A DNA stretch of 60,176 bases from Bacteroidota bacterium (GCA_006226545.1 SBGR01000063.1:1-60176); one strand, 5' to 3'; shown: positions 1 through 9,970, counted from the first letter of the stretch. Program-made: numbers and translations. The notes: a model not told the origin generated them from the sequence alone.

Positions 1-108
1 CCCTTCATCTCTTCATCACAGAAGGGCTTTCCTACATAGTAGAAACCATCTGCATTATAGATGCAACCACAAAATATAGTTCCATGGTCCATGGACTATG
101 GACTATGG
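1..108 (-). repeat. Heptamer run plus divergent copy of the intergenic repeat core
   Basis: Positions 81-108 are four tandem heptamers (TCCATGG, TCCATGG, ACTATGG, ACTATGG) touching the dnaB stop codon. Read on the minus strand, positions 80 to 1 resemble the start of the repeat core at 31962-32050: GTGGTTG near one end, then TGATGAAGAGATGAAG, in the same order and at similar spacing. I infer a degenerate fourth copy of that family, cut by the window edge. Positions 1-26 can also pair as CCCTTC/GAAGGG. Confidence 0.55.
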
Positions 109-109
109 T

Positions 110-1633
110 CTAAAAAGGCGGCACCTCTTCTGCATGCTCATCATCCATATCATTCATTCTAGATGATAGGGTAATGGTTTCCGGCAGTCGGAAGTCTTCG
201 GTTAAACCAAAATCGCCACCGAACATAGCGCTATCATCATCGTCTGTAAACTTACCGTATTGTCCGATAAAACGTGTTCTGATTTCCTTGGTTTGACCGT
301 GGCGGTTTTTAGCTACAATGATCTCAGCCTTGCCCATGGTAGACGTTCCGTCTTCCCACTCCATGAGTTTATAGTATTCCGGACGGTAGATAAACAATAC
401 CATATCTGCATCCTGCTCTATGGAACCGGATTCACGTAAGTCGGAAAGGATAGGGCGTTTACTGGTACCGCGGGTTTCTACCGCACGACTCAGCTGTGAC
501 AAGGCAATTACCGGCACATCCAACTCTTTGGCCATGGCCTTGAGGCTTCGGGAGATGAGGGAGATTTCCTGTTCACGGTTACCGCTGCTTTTTTCATCGC
601 CACGCATCAGCTGCAAGTAATCTATGATGACTAGGTTGATATCGTGTTGTGCTTTCAGCCTTCGGCACTTGGCTCTTAATTCAAAGATGGAGATGGCCGG
701 GGTATCGTCGATAAACAGTTTGGCGTCGTTTAGCTTGGTTACTCTGCTGGTAAGCTGTTCCCAATCTTGCTGGGAGAGTTTACCGCTACGCAGGTTTTCT
801 TGGTTGATTTCGGCTTCGGCAGAAATCAGACGTAAAGCCAACTGCACCGAACTCATCTCGAGTGAAAATACCGCCACACCTTTGTTGTGATCCACCGCAG
901 CGTTACGGGCTACGGAAAGTGTTAGCGCGGTTTTACCCATACCCGGACGAGCCGCTAGAATCACCAAATCCGATTTTTGCCAACCCGAAGTCAGGGTATC
1001 CAACCCGAGTAGCCCGGAAGGAACTCCGGTTAAACTGCTCTCGTGCTCTTTTGCGCTTTCGATGTTTTTTATCGCCTTCTTGATGATGGCATCAAGGCCT
1101 TCGGCGTTTTTCTTGATGTTTTCTTCGGCAATGGCAAATACTTGTCCCTGCGCCTTATCTAACATCTTCAATACATCGGCGGTTTCTTCAAAGGCTTCGG
1201 TAGCCATTTCTGACCCGATGCGGATGAGCTCGCGTTGGATGTATTTCTCCGTGATGATACGAGCATAGAACTCTACGTTGGCAGCAGAGGCCACACGGTT
1301 GGTTAATTGAGTGATATAATATGCGCCACCGGCAAACTCAAGGTTGCCTGCTTGGCGAAGTTCTTGGGTAACGGTGAGGATATCCACAGGCTTCGAATCG
1401 TTGAATAATTTTACGATAGCCTCCCAAATATAACGGTGTGCATCAATGTAAAAATGCTCTGGTTTGAGGATTTGCAAAACCTCGTTCAGGGCATTTTTCT
1501 CTAACATGATAGCGCCCAGTACAGCTTCCTCTAAATCAGGGGCTTGCGGCTGAACTTTGCCTTGAATTAAACCGGTATTTTTGGTATCCGATGTACGCTT
1601 TCTGCTTTGTTTTTGTTTTTCGATTTCACTCAT
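110..1633 (-). CDS. dnaB: Replicative DNA helicase DnaB
   Basis: This is the hexameric 5'-3' helicase that unwinds DNA at the replication fork and binds primase. The N-terminal DnaB domain (about residues 30-135) is followed by the RecA-like C-terminal domain. Walker A is RPGMGKTA at 229-236, Walker B is LVIIDYLQL near 334, and the arginine-rich SDLRESGSIEQDADMV segment is typical of the family. The length, 507 residues, is normal. A charged N-terminal extension (about 28 residues) and an acidic C-terminal tail are unremarkable in Bacteroidota. The gene stands alone on the minus strand, and its stop codon directly abuts a heptamer repeat run. Two DnaA-box matches lie 49-91 bp upstream. Confidence 0.97.
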   Translation of the reverse strand: MSEIEKQKQSRKRTSDTKNTGLIQGKVQPQAPDLEEAVLGAIMLEKNALNEVLQILKPEHFYIDAHRYIWEAIVKLFNDSKPVDILTVTQELRQAGNLEFAGGAYYITQLTNRVASAANVEFYARIITEKYIQRELIRIGSEMATEAFEETADVLKMLDKAQGQVFAIAEENIKKNAEGLDAIIKKAIKNIESAKEHESSLTGVPSGLLGLDTLTSGWQKSDLVILAARPGMGKTALTLSVARNAAVDHNKGVAVFSLEMSSVQLALRLISAEAEINQENLRSGKLSQQDWEQLTSRVTKLNDAKLFIDDTPAISIFELRAKCRRLKAQHDINLVIIDYLQLMRGDEKSSGNREQEISLISRSLKAMAKELDVPVIALSQLSRAVETRGTSKRPILSDLRESGSIEQDADMVLFIYRPEYYKLMEWEDGTSTMGKAEIIVAKNRHGQTKEIRTRFIGQYGKFTDDDDSAMFGGDFGLTEDFRLPETITLSSRMNDMDDEHAEEVPPF

Positions 1634-1681
1634 CCCGTTGCTAAAATAGAAGTTAGACTTCTCCCTTCAAATTAGAATACT

Positions 1682-1724
1682 TTATTCACATCGCTCAAAA
1701 CAATTGTGAACTAAATGTGGATAA
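1682..1724. promoter_or_regulatory. Two perfect DnaA-box matches upstream of dnaB
   Basis: TTATTCACA at 1682-1690 and TGTGGATAA (reverse of TTATCCACA) at 1716-1724 both match the TTATNCACA consensus and lie 49-91 bp before the dnaB start. A looser match, TTATTCACG, occurs near 1860. Single perfect matches also occur at 14753-14761 and 24222-24230, so chance is possible, but two within 43 bp is unusual. They may mark DnaA control of dnaB. There is no further cluster or AT-rich unwinding element to support an origin. Confidence 0.35.
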
Positions 1725-1954
1725 GCCTTCTTAAGGGGGGCGCAATATGCATGAATTGGGATAAAACTTTCCACACCTCCGCCAAAATTTATGCAGAGGG
1801 TAGGCGGAGTTACAAGGAATGCATTTTTCTTAAATAGCTGAATTTCAGCAAGCTCTATTTTATTCACGCCTACTTGTGGGCAAGGAAATTTTTTTAGCTG
1901 GGGATTAGCCCTAACTGATAACGCAAAGGTAATGTATGGCTAGGGGGGAAAGAT

Positions 1955-1962
1955 TAACTTTG
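1955..1962 (+). promoter_or_regulatory. Bacteroidota -7 promoter box (TAACTTTG)
   Basis: An exact match to the Bacteroidota -7 consensus TAnnTTTG, 26 bp upstream of the ATG at 1989. No clear TTG -33 element is visible at the usual spacing. Confidence 0.4.
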
Positions 1963-1988
1963 TGGCCTTTCAAAACGCAAGTTAATAC

Positions 1989-4094
1989 ATGCAGCGAATC
2001 AGTTCATCTTTCACCCGCATTGGCCTCTTGGGGATGCTCCTAAGCTTCACTCAATTAGCAAGTGCTCAGGCGGTTTTTGATCAAAAGGCAACCAATATCG
2101 GAAACATCGGCTTTGCCGTATCCAATGTTGGAACCTTGGGCAGACCTCAGGTGATAAGCAATAACGCAGGCATCCCGTCTATGGAATACCCGATTGGCTC
2201 CGGTATAAATCACTTGTTTGAAGCCGGAATTTGGATTGGCGCCCGTGTAAACGGACAAACCCGGGTTTCCACTTCAGCTTCCGATGCCTCTACCGGTTAC
2301 CGTGCAGGCTTAAGCGGATTTGAGTTTACTCCCAACGGCATGATTACCGAAAGCAGCTCGCTCACTTCGAGTCCCTTGTTTAGTAATTCGGCCGTATCAC
2401 ACCAAGATTTCCGTGTTTCCTTTACCGATAAGAATACCATCATACCGGGAACCTCAACACCCATTACCGGTCACCAATTCCCGCTCTACGCCGATATCAC
2501 CATGCAGACCTATGCGTGGAATTTCTCCTTTGCAGATTATTTCGTGATTGTAGACTATACCATCACCAATAACTCAACCGACCGTTGGGATTCTGTTTGG
2601 GTAGGCAATTGGAACGATTTGGTGGTGCGTAACCTGAACATCACCCAAGACGGTGGTTCGGCATTTTACAACAAAGGCGCAGGCTTCTATTTAGACAGCT
2701 TACAGAGTTTGGTGGTTTACCAAAAATACGGCGACGACATTGACTATACCGGTAACTATGCTGCTTTGCGTGTATTGGGAGCCGAATGGCGAGGACAGTT
2801 TTTCCATCCCGGAAATGCCAAACCTTTTGCCGATAGCGCATTGCCAATACCCAAGGTGAACGGTAATTTCTGGCTTTTCGGTTCTTCATCGTCTAACGAC
2901 TTTGTACCTCCTTTTGATGATGCCTCGCGCTACGACCGTCTTCGCAACGGCATGAACTTCGGTTCCAGTGCAGTGCAAACACAGTTGAGCATCGGTTCTA
3001 ATTTGATTCAGTTGGCTTCTACCGGACCATTTATTTCCATTGAGCCGGGTGAAAGCATTCACTATACGGTTGCCTACGTGGCAGCCAAGCAGATGAGCAC
3101 TCCGGTGGGAGGGCAAGCTCAAGACAATACTGCAGCCCGAGAAGAACTCTACCGTAACCTCGGTTGGGCGTACCGCACCTATCTGGGCGAAGACTTGAAT
3201 GCCAACGGAATCTTGGATGCTGAAGAAGACTTGAACGGCAACGGAAAACTGGATCGCTTTGTATTGCCTGAGCCTCCGGCCACGCCAAAGGTGAAGATGA
3301 TTGCCGAAAGCAATAAAGTGACTTTGTATTGGGATGAAGCGGCCTTGCATTCCATTGATCCCATTTCCAAAAAACAAGATTTTGAAGGGTTTAGACTTTA
3401 CCGCTCCAATGCAGGTGATGATTTAGACTTGAACCTGAGTGGCGATGCCAAACTCATCGCTCAATGGGACAGTACCGGTAATGCCATTGGATTTAACAAC
3501 GGATTTGAAAGCATTCGCCTGCAAACCCCAATGTATTTTGATGGCGATACCACCGCCTACTGGTATAAATGGGAAGTAAACGGATTGCTCAACGGTTGGC
3601 AGTACCTCTTCATACTGACCTCCTTTGATGAAGGTGATGATGAGCTGGATTTGCCGCCATTGGAATCTTCCTTTACGGAAAACTCATACCGCGTTTTTGC
3701 CGGTACTACTCCCCAAGAAATTAGTGGGAAGAATTCGCCAATTGGCGTTTACCCAAATCCGTACAAGACCGGTGCAGCCTGGGATGGTTCAACCTCCCGT
3801 ACCAAAAAAATATACTTCTATAACCTGCCTAAGTTGTGCACCATTCAAATCTTCACCATCAGTGGCGATTTGGTTACCACCATCGAACACGATGCCTCCA
3901 CTTATGTGGGAGATGATATCCGTTGGTTTGAAAATTTAAGCGATAGCGAAAAAGCAGTTTTCAGTGGGGGCGAACATGCTTGGGATTTACTTTCCACCAC
4001 CAAATCGACTGTAGCACAAGGCACGTATTTATTTACTGTTAAAGATAAAAACACCGGTAGAAGTCATACCGGCACATTTGTGATCATTCAATAA
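1989..4094 (+). CDS. Large secreted T9SS cargo protein with Ca-binding-like loop
   Basis: A 701-residue secreted protein of unknown function. It has a signal peptide (residues 1-27, cleavage after ASAQA) and a long beta-rich body. Around 402-424 sits a tandem acidic loop, DLNANGILDAEE then DLNGNGKLD, like dockerin or EF-hand calcium loops. A fibronectin III-like segment follows (KVTLYWDEA, FEGFRLYRS). The C-terminal region starts with VYPNPYKTG and ends in GTYLFTVKDK...TFVIIQ, which is the shape of a T9SS type A sorting domain. Export to the cell surface by type IX secretion is therefore likely. The gene lies 5 bp before another T9SS protein, so the two are probably co-transcribed and ended by the terminator at 6557. 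Confidence 0.8.
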   Translation: MQRISSSFTRIGLLGMLLSFTQLASAQAVFDQKATNIGNIGFAVSNVGTLGRPQVISNNAGIPSMEYPIGSGINHLFEAGIWIGARVNGQTRVSTSASDASTGYRAGLSGFEFTPNGMITESSSLTSSPLFSNSAVSHQDFRVSFTDKNTIIPGTSTPITGHQFPLYADITMQTYAWNFSFADYFVIVDYTITNNSTDRWDSVWVGNWNDLVVRNLNITQDGGSAFYNKGAGFYLDSLQSLVVYQKYGDDIDYTGNYAALRVLGAEWRGQFFHPGNAKPFADSALPIPKVNGNFWLFGSSSSNDFVPPFDDASRYDRLRNGMNFGSSAVQTQLSIGSNLIQLASTGPFISIEPGESIHYTVAYVAAKQMSTPVGGQAQDNTAAREELYRNLGWAYRTYLGEDLNANGILDAEEDLNGNGKLDRFVLPEPPATPKVKMIAESNKVTLYWDEAALHSIDPISKKQDFEGFRLYRSNAGDDLDLNLSGDAKLIAQWDSTGNAIGFNNGFESIRLQTPMYFDGDTTAYWYKWEVNGLLNGWQYLFILTSFDEGDDELDLPPLESSFTENSYRVFAGTTPQEISGKNSPIGVYPNPYKTGAAWDGSTSRTKKIYFYNLPKLCTIQIFTISGDLVTTIEHDASTYVGDDIRWFENLSDSEKAVFSGGEHAWDLLSTTKSTVAQGTYLFTVKDKNTGRSHTGTFVIIQ

Positions 4095-4099
4095 AAACC

Positions 4100-6535
4100 A
4101 TGAAAAAGTACCTCGTTTCACTTGTATTGTTGCTTTCTGCCTTTGGCGCACAAGCTCAGTACCCGCTCGTTCCGATCGACTCCATTCAGTACATGAGTCC
4201 GGCAAGATTGGCCAATGTCCAATACAATACGCCTCCGAACGATGCAACGGACCCGGATTACATCGCTCCAACTTTTAAAAACCCTACCTACGGCGATACT
4301 GTTTCGGTAGAAGGCGTTGTTATTTTTGAACCAAACACTTACGCCTTGAGCTCAACTCAGAGTCGTGAAGCAGCTTGGATTCAACGTGCAGGTGGCGACA
4401 TCTGGAGTGGCGTACAAATCATGTACGACTCAAGCGTTGTTCCGGTTAACCAAAGTGTGGTTCAGTTCAAACAGAACATGCGCAGAGGAAGAACCGTTCG
4501 CGTTACCGGTGTAATTCGCCATTTTCAAGGTGAAACTCAATTGACCGTAATCAACGTTCCTACTCAGGTTATCAGCCTCACGCCAACCACCATCAACCCA
4601 ACGGTGGCCAAGGTAGAAGACTTTATGAAAGACATGGGTGGAACCATGACTCCTCAGTTTGTAACCGGCGAACCTTTGGAAGGTGTATATGTTGAATTGC
4701 AAAACGTGATTGTCTACAATCCGGGTTCTCCAACCGGTCAGCTTCGCTATAACTGGTCTGTTCAAGATGCTAATGGTAACCGTATTCCAATTCGCGACAT
4801 ATCCGGTTATTTCAGAAATGAGAACTACGATGACGATCCAAATACGCCCGTAAACTTCGCCCCTCCAACCAATGGATCGGTATTACCTTTTATCCGCGGT
4901 ATTATCACTGAATCAGGTAACGGCGGCGTGAAATCATACTATATCGCTCCTTTATACCCTAGCGATGTGGCAGCTCCGGTAGAACCACCGGCAATTACCA
5001 ATATCACACGTACACCGGCTTTGGCAACCTCTTCAGATCAAGTTACTTTCCGTGCTGAAATTACAGATGGAGGAAGCGTAACATCAGCAACTTTGCATTA
5101 TGCAGTTGGTTATGCCAATAACAGCTTCACCACTTTAGCGATGAACAATGTTGGTGGCGACTGGTACGAAGCTACTGTTCCGGCACAAGCCGATGGCAGC
5201 ATTGTGAAGTACTTCATTTCTGCTGTAGATAACGATACCTATACAGCTTATGCACCCGATTCAATCGGTTTGAGTTCAGCGTATAAAGTAATTGACGATT
5301 TGACCTCAGCGCGTCACATTCAAGAAACACCTTTTGCCAATGGCGCTTCCATGTTTACCAACGATACCTTGATGAACATGAACTTAAGAGGTGTAGTGGT
5401 TTCAACCAATAACAGCTACGACCTGGGTGTAATCTCTATTCAATCAGAAGCGGGTCCTTGGGGATCCATCTCCATTCGCTATACCAATGGCGACGGTGTG
5501 AATTCGTGGAAACGTGGCGACTCTGTATTGATTACCAAAGGTATTGTTACCGAACGCATTCCTTTGGGAAGCAATCCGTTTGGTAGAGTAGGTACCGTAG
5601 GTATCACTTACCTGGAAGAAATTGGCGCAGACGGCTGGCAATACCTCGGTCATTGCGTAAGCCAACCGGAAGTGGTGAAATTACCATTCGACTCATTGAT
5701 GTCGCAAACCTTCAACAAAGAGCCTTACGAGAACATGTTGATTGAGCTAAACGATGTATGGGTGGTTCAGAAGAACGCCGACTCCATCATTGGTGCGAAC
5801 TACGGTGAGTTTGCTGTTCACCCGGATGTGACCTCTCCATTCGGTTTCAGAGCAGACGACTACTCTTCAGACCTTTTTGTAAACCGTGTGAGCGATTCAT
5901 TCAACTTCGATGGAGACATCGATTTCTTACCGGTATTCCGCGGTATGTTGGTGAACTCTTACGGTAACTGGAAATTACTTCCACGTAACAGAACCGATAT
6001 CAGCCTGAAAGGCAATTTGGTTCCTCCATACATGACTTTAAACGGTGCAGATACCTTATTCATCTTGCGCGGTACCAATATCAATGATCCGGGAGCAAGC
6101 GCCTGCGACGATGAACAAGGGGATATCAGCAGCTTTGTGATGGTAGACTCTTCTACGGTTGATGTAAGTGTACCGGGAGAATATACCATGACCTACGATG
6201 TAGAAGACAGCGAAGGGAATGCAGCTACCCAGTTAAGCAGAGTGGTAAAAGTTAGTCCGGGTGTAGGTATCGCTGAAGCACCATTTGCCTTCAGCTTGTA
6301 TCCGGTACCTGCTAAAGAAGAATTGAACATTCGCGGATTGGCCGGCAAAGCCGAAGAAGTGAACGTGAGTTTATTGGATATGAACGGTAGAGTGGTGTAC
6401 AGTGGTAAATGGTCTTTAAGCGAAGGCACACAAACCCTGAGCATCGCGCTAAGCGGCCTCCAACAAGGTATTTACATCTGTCAGATTAACAGTGAATCGG
6501 TTCAGATGACAGAGAAATTCGCCATAGTTCGCTAA
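4100..6535 (+). CDS. T9SS cargo protein with OB-like and Ig-like domains
   Basis: An 811-residue secreted protein. The signal peptide is residues 1-19 (FGAQA). The body holds two segments resembling the OB-fold, DUF5689-like modules of Bacteroidota surface proteins: one beginning YGDTVSVEGVVIFEP, and a second near residues 430-620 with LRGVVVSTNN and the phrase RGDSVLITKGIVTE. A loop-exchange Ig-like domain (DUF5011 type, SVPGEYTMTYDVEDSEGNAA) is near 640-720. The C-terminus (FSLYPVPAKEELNIRG to EKFAIVR) is a T9SS sorting domain. The function is unknown; extracellular nuclease-associated proteins share the OB-like module, but no nuclease motif is visible here. It is the second gene of a pair with the 1989-4094 gene. 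Confidence 0.8.
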   Translation: MKKYLVSLVLLLSAFGAQAQYPLVPIDSIQYMSPARLANVQYNTPPNDATDPDYIAPTFKNPTYGDTVSVEGVVIFEPNTYALSSTQSREAAWIQRAGGDIWSGVQIMYDSSVVPVNQSVVQFKQNMRRGRTVRVTGVIRHFQGETQLTVINVPTQVISLTPTTINPTVAKVEDFMKDMGGTMTPQFVTGEPLEGVYVELQNVIVYNPGSPTGQLRYNWSVQDANGNRIPIRDISGYFRNENYDDDPNTPVNFAPPTNGSVLPFIRGIITESGNGGVKSYYIAPLYPSDVAAPVEPPAITNITRTPALATSSDQVTFRAEITDGGSVTSATLHYAVGYANNSFTTLAMNNVGGDWYEATVPAQADGSIVKYFISAVDNDTYTAYAPDSIGLSSAYKVIDDLTSARHIQETPFANGASMFTNDTLMNMNLRGVVVSTNNSYDLGVISIQSEAGPWGSISIRYTNGDGVNSWKRGDSVLITKGIVTERIPLGSNPFGRVGTVGITYLEEIGADGWQYLGHCVSQPEVVKLPFDSLMSQTFNKEPYENMLIELNDVWVVQKNADSIIGANYGEFAVHPDVTSPFGFRADDYSSDLFVNRVSDSFNFDGDIDFLPVFRGMLVNSYGNWKLLPRNRTDISLKGNLVPPYMTLNGADTLFILRGTNINDPGASACDDEQGDISSFVMVDSSTVDVSVPGEYTMTYDVEDSEGNAATQLSRVVKVSPGVGIAEAPFAFSLYPVPAKEELNIRGLAGKAEEVNVSLLDMNGRVVYSGKWSLSEGTQTLSIALSGLQQGIYICQINSESVQMTEKFAIVR

Positions 6536-6556
6536 GCGAATCAACCTTTTCTGCCA

Positions 6557-6588
6557 AAAGCTGTCTATTCTATAGGCAGCTTTTTTTG
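6557..6588 (+). terminator. Rho-independent terminator
   Basis: The arms AAAGCTGTCTA and TAGGCAGCTTT pair around a short loop and are followed by a T tract, 20 bp after the stop codon at 6535. It ends the two-gene T9SS operon. Confidence 0.85.
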
Positions 6589-6666
6589 TTTACACTTTAG
6601 TACAGAAGTTGCATAAATCCACAATAATTCGCTTTTTGTACAAAGCCTAGAGGCAATAAAAGCGGT

Positions 6667-6674
6667 TATATTTG
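6667..6674 (+). promoter_or_regulatory. Bacteroidota -7 promoter box (TATATTTG)
   Basis: An exact TAnnTTTG match 25 bp upstream of the clpC ATG at 6700. The nearest TTG (6636-6638) is further away than normal -33 spacing. Confidence 0.45.
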
Positions 6675-6699
6675 TATTAATCAGAAAAGGGTAATCCAT

Positions 6700-9219
6700 A
6701 TGGAAGCAAAATTTTCACCCAGGGTTAAGGAAGTGATCCAGTACAGTAAGGAAGAAGCGATTCGCTTGGGCCATGATTACATCGGCACAGAGCACCTCTT
6801 GCTGGGCATTATCCGTGAAGGAGAAGGAAAGGCCTTGTATGCCTTGCGTCAACTAGACGTCGATATTATTCGATTAAAGAAATCGATTGAAGATGCGATA
6901 AAGGGAACCGCAACCATTTCAGGTAACCTGATCAATATACCCCTGACCAAACAGGCAGAAAAAGCCTTAAAAATCACTTACCTGGAAGCCAAGATTTTCA
7001 AAGCCGACATCATCGGTACCGAACACCTTTTGCTTTCCATTTTACGCGATGAAGAAAACATCGCTTCACAAATCTTAAATCAATATGCGGTGAGCTACGA
7101 CGTATTCAAGGCTGCCTTGGAAAACAATATCGACGATGTTCGCAGCGAGTTGCCTACCGATTCTCCGGAAGACTTCTACCGCGAAGAAAAGCGCTCCCAA
7201 GAACCAAAACGTGGCGACGCTAAATCGAAAACACCGGTATTGGATAATTTCGGTCGCGATTTAACCCGCGCCGCCGAAGAAGGCAAGCTAGACCCAATCG
7301 TGGGCAGAGAGAAGGAGATAGAACGAGTTTCGCAAATCCTTTCCCGCAGAAAGAAAAACAACCCTGTACTCATCGGTGAACCGGGCGTTGGTAAAACAGC
7401 CATCGCTGAAGGTTTGGCCTTGCGCATCGTGCAGCGAAAAGTATCGCGCGTATTGTTTAACAAACGTGTGGTGACTTTAGACTTGGCTTCGTTGGTAGCA
7501 GGTACTAAATACCGCGGCCAGTTTGAAGAGCGCATGAAGGCGGTGATGAATGAGTTGGAGAAGTCGAAAGACGTTATCCTCTTCATCGATGAGATTCACA
7601 CCATTGTAGGTGCTGGTGGAGCCAGTGGCTCGCTTGATGCCTCCAATATGTTTAAACCGGCTTTAGCCCGCGGCGATGTGCAATGTATTGGTGCCACCAC
7701 CTTGGATGAGTACCGTCAGTACATTGAAAAAGACGGCGCCTTGGAACGCAGATTCCAGCCGGTGATGGTGGAACCTACTTCGGTAGAAGAAACCGTTGAA
7801 ATCTTGAATAATATTCGCGAGAAATACGAAGAGCACCACGGCGTAACCTATACACCGGAAGCCATTGCGGCTTGTGTGCAGCTGAGTAACCGCTACATGA
7901 CCGACCGTTTCTTGCCAGACAAGGCCATCGACGTGATGGACGAAGCCGGCGCTAGGGTACACATCACCAATATTCACGTTCCGCAAGAAATCCTCGACCT
8001 GGAGAAAAAGGTGGAAGACATCAAGCAGGAGAAGAATACCGTGGTGAAGAGTCAGAAATACGAGGAAGCAGCCAAGCTTCGCGATAAAGAAAAGCAACTC
8101 CTGGAGCAGTTGGATGCCGAGAAAGAGAAATGGGAGGAGGAAACCAAAAATATTCGCTATACCGTTACAGAAGACAATGTGGCTGAGGTTGTAGCGATGG
8201 TAACCGGTGTTCCGGCTAAACGTATCGCTCAAGGTGAAGGCATGCGCCTCTTGAACATGGGTGAAGAGTTGAAAGGCAAAGTGATTGGTCAAGATCAAGC
8301 GATTGTAAAACTGACCAAGGCCATTCAGAGAACCCGTGCAGGTTTAAAAGACCCGAATCGCCCAATCGGTTCCTTCATCTTCCTCGGTCCGACCGGGGTT
8401 GGTAAAACCGAATTAGCGAAGGCCTTGAGCCGTTACCTTTTTGATAGCGAAGAATCGCTTATCCGTATCGACATGAGTGAATACATGGAGAAGTTTGCGG
8501 TGAGCAGATTGGTAGGAGCGCCTCCGGGATACGTTGGATACGAAGAAGGCGGACAGCTTACCGAAAAGGTTCGCAGAAAGCCGTATAGCGTTGTCTTATT
8601 GGATGAGATTGAAAAAGCGCATCCGGATGTATTCAATATCCTCTTGCAAGTATTGGATGAAGGCTTCATTACCGATAGTTTGGGCAGAAGAGTAGACTTC
8701 AGAAACACCATCATCTTGATGACCTCCAATATTGGATCTCGTCAGTTGAAAGACTTCGGACAAGGAGTTGGTTTCAGTACCACAGCCAAGCAAACGGGTA
8801 CAGACCAGCACAGCAAAGCCGTGATTGAAACTGCCTTAAAGCGTTTCTTCTCGCCTGAATTCTTGAACCGTATTGATGACGTGGTTGTGTTTAATGCTTT
8901 AGCGAAAGACGATATCATTCAAATCCTCGATTTGTCGATTGCCAAATTAGAGAGCAGAGTAGAAAGCCTCGGCTACCATATCAAAGTGAACAAAACAGCG
9001 AAAGAATTTTTAGCTGAGAAAGGCTTTGATAGCGAATACGGAGCTCGTCCGCTGAACAGGGCCATTCAGAAATACCTGGAAGATCCGATGGCAGAAGAAA
9101 TTCTGAAATCGGATATCCAAGAAGGGGATACTTTAGAGGCAAGTCTGGATAAAGACGGACAAGAACTCAAGTTTAAAGTGAAGAAAGGCAAACAAGCGAA
9201 AGACACGCCAACTGAGTAA
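6700..9219 (+). CDS. clpC: ClpC-type AAA+ unfoldase
   Basis: This is the ATP-dependent unfoldase that feeds substrates to ClpP and also acts as a disaggregase in the cytoplasm. Two Clp-N repeats (about 1-140, each with TEHLLL) are followed by AAA domain D1 with Walker A GEPGVGKT at about 226-233 and Walker [14 protein letters not shown]-like coiled middle segment is near 443-475 ([18 protein letters not shown]), and D2 has Walker A GPTGVGKT at about 563-570. The 839 residues and the short middle domain fit ClpC rather than ClpB. The gene has its own -7 box and its own terminator, so it is probably monocistronic. I see no CtsR-type operator or neighbouring mcsA/mcsB gene. Confidence 0.97.
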   Translation: MEAKFSPRVKEVIQYSKEEAIRLGHDYIGTEHLLLGIIREGEGKALYALRQLDVDIIRLKKSIEDAIKGTATISGNLINIPLTKQAEKALKITYLEAKIFKADIIGTEHLLLSILRDEENIASQILNQYAVSYDVFKAALENNIDDVRSELPTDSPEDFYREEKRSQEPKRGDAKSKTPVLDNFGRDLTRAAEEGKLDPIVGREKEIERVSQILSRRKKNNPVLIGEPGVGKTAIAEGLALRIVQRKVSRVLFNKRVVTLDLASLVAGTKYRGQFEERMKAVMNELEKSKDVILFIDEIHTIVGAGGASGSLDASNMFKPALARGDVQCIGATTLDEYRQYIEKDGALERRFQPVMVEPTSVEETVEILNNIREKYEEHHGVTYTPEAIAACVQLSNRYMTDRFLPDKAIDVMDEAGARVHITNIHVPQEILDLEKKVEDIKQEKNTVVKSQKYEEAAKLRDKEKQLLEQLDAEKEKWEEETKNIRYTVTEDNVAEVVAMVTGVPAKRIAQGEGMRLLNMGEELKGKVIGQDQAIVKLTKAIQRTRAGLKDPNRPIGSFIFLGPTGVGKTELAKALSRYLFDSEESLIRIDMSEYMEKFAVSRLVGAPPGYVGYEEGGQLTEKVRRKPYSVVLLDEIEKAHPDVFNILLQVLDEGFITDSLGRRVDFRNTIILMTSNIGSRQLKDFGQGVGFSTTAKQTGTDQHSKAVIETALKRFFSPEFLNRIDDVVVFNALAKDDIIQILDLSIAKLESRVESLGYHIKVNKTAKEFLAEKGFDSEYGARPLNRAIQKYLEDPMAEEILKSDIQEGDTLEASLDKDGQELKFKVKKGKQAKDTPTE

Positions 9220-9238
9220 ACTCAGTGGAACTCATATT

Positions 9239-9270
9239 GAAAACCCTGCCTGAAAAGGTGGGGTTTTTTG
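9239..9270 (+). terminator. Rho-independent terminator of clpC
   Basis: AAACCCTGCCT pairs imperfectly with AGGTGGGGTTT and is followed by a T tract, 19 bp after the clpC stop codon. A small extra palindrome (ACTGAGT-AA-ACTCAGT) surrounds the stop itself. Confidence 0.8.
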
Positions 9271-9311
9271 TTTTTTGTAATCATTCCGGCAATAAACCGC
9301 TTAGATTCTAA

Positions 9312-9390
9312 ACACACCCCTCAGCCCCCTCTCGAGAGGGGGAAGAAACGGATTTGAAATGAACTCAAATCGGAAGTAAGGGGGTGTGTA
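9312..9390. repeat. Palindromic intergenic element, copy 1
   Basis: An element of about 80 bp with terminal inverted repeats ACACACCCC and GGGGGTGTGT, and an inner palindrome CCCCCTCTCGAGAGGGGG. A second copy with the same ends and inner palindrome but a diverged middle is at 45250-45329. There is no coding capacity. Confidence 0.75.
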
Positions 9391-9460
9391 TGATGGTAAA
9401 TCATGCGATAATTGATTAAAGATGGATACTAGAATAGTCCAGGAATAGGTTAATTCAAAT

Positions 9461-9970
9461 ATGAGCCTGAATTCTGCGTTTAAAGTGGCACTTTACAGTT
9501 TTGTAATCTTCTTTATATTCAGCTTTATACCCATACAATACGATAATTTCTTAAGGTTGAATCTGGGAAGTAGGGCACTTATCAATGAAAGTCTGCCGCT
9601 ACTGAAACCAGATACATTTGAATTATTATCGAGTCATGTTAACGATACATTGTATGCTGAAGTGGAACTTTGCACTGAGCTACCAGACATCGCTGTCACC
9701 AAACTAAGCGTCAGAAGCCCAGATAACAGGCTGATTATAGAAAGAACAATTCGAGATACTTTCGAGGCAAGCTATTATGCTTTTTTACCTTGTTCCAACT
9801 TGCTTGATTCAGTCAAGAAATATGAAGTTCTAGCCTTGCATTTTGATATTGATGAAAGAAGTCAAATTATTAGGTTACTTGCGCTAGGTAATAAGCTGGT
9901 TTTATGGGCGTATCAAATTAATTTTTTCCGATGCAAAACACCGATACTCAAATCTACAATGAACGCATAA
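9461..9970 (+). CDS. Hypothetical membrane-anchored protein
   Basis: I do not recognise this 169-residue protein. Residues 9-27 form a hydrophobic anchor (FKVALYSFVIFFIFSFIPI). The remainder is polar and beta-rich, so it probably faces the periplasm. The last 40 bp overlap the following SRPBCC gene in another frame, so the final dozen or so residues may be a recent extension. The start is the ATG at 9461; no strong ribosome-binding site is visible. Its composition is more AT-rich than clpC. Confidence 0.5.
   Translation: MSLNSAFKVALYSFVIFFIFSFIPIQYDNFLRLNLGSRALINESLPLLKPDTFELLSSHVNDTLYAEVELCTELPDIAVTKLSVRSPDNRLIIERTIRDTFEASYYAFLPCSNLLDSVKKYEVLALHFDIDERSQIIRLLALGNKLVLWAYQINFFRCKTPILKSTMNA

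Noticed and set aside
1682-1867. A 61-residue minus-strand frame upstream of dnaB
   Set aside because: No domain or conserved composition, and it covers the DnaA-box region; most likely chance.
7663-8298. A 211-residue minus-strand frame inside clpC
   Set aside because: It mirrors a conserved AAA+ gene, and its leucine/phenylalanine/histidine-rich product is what antisense reading of such a gene gives.
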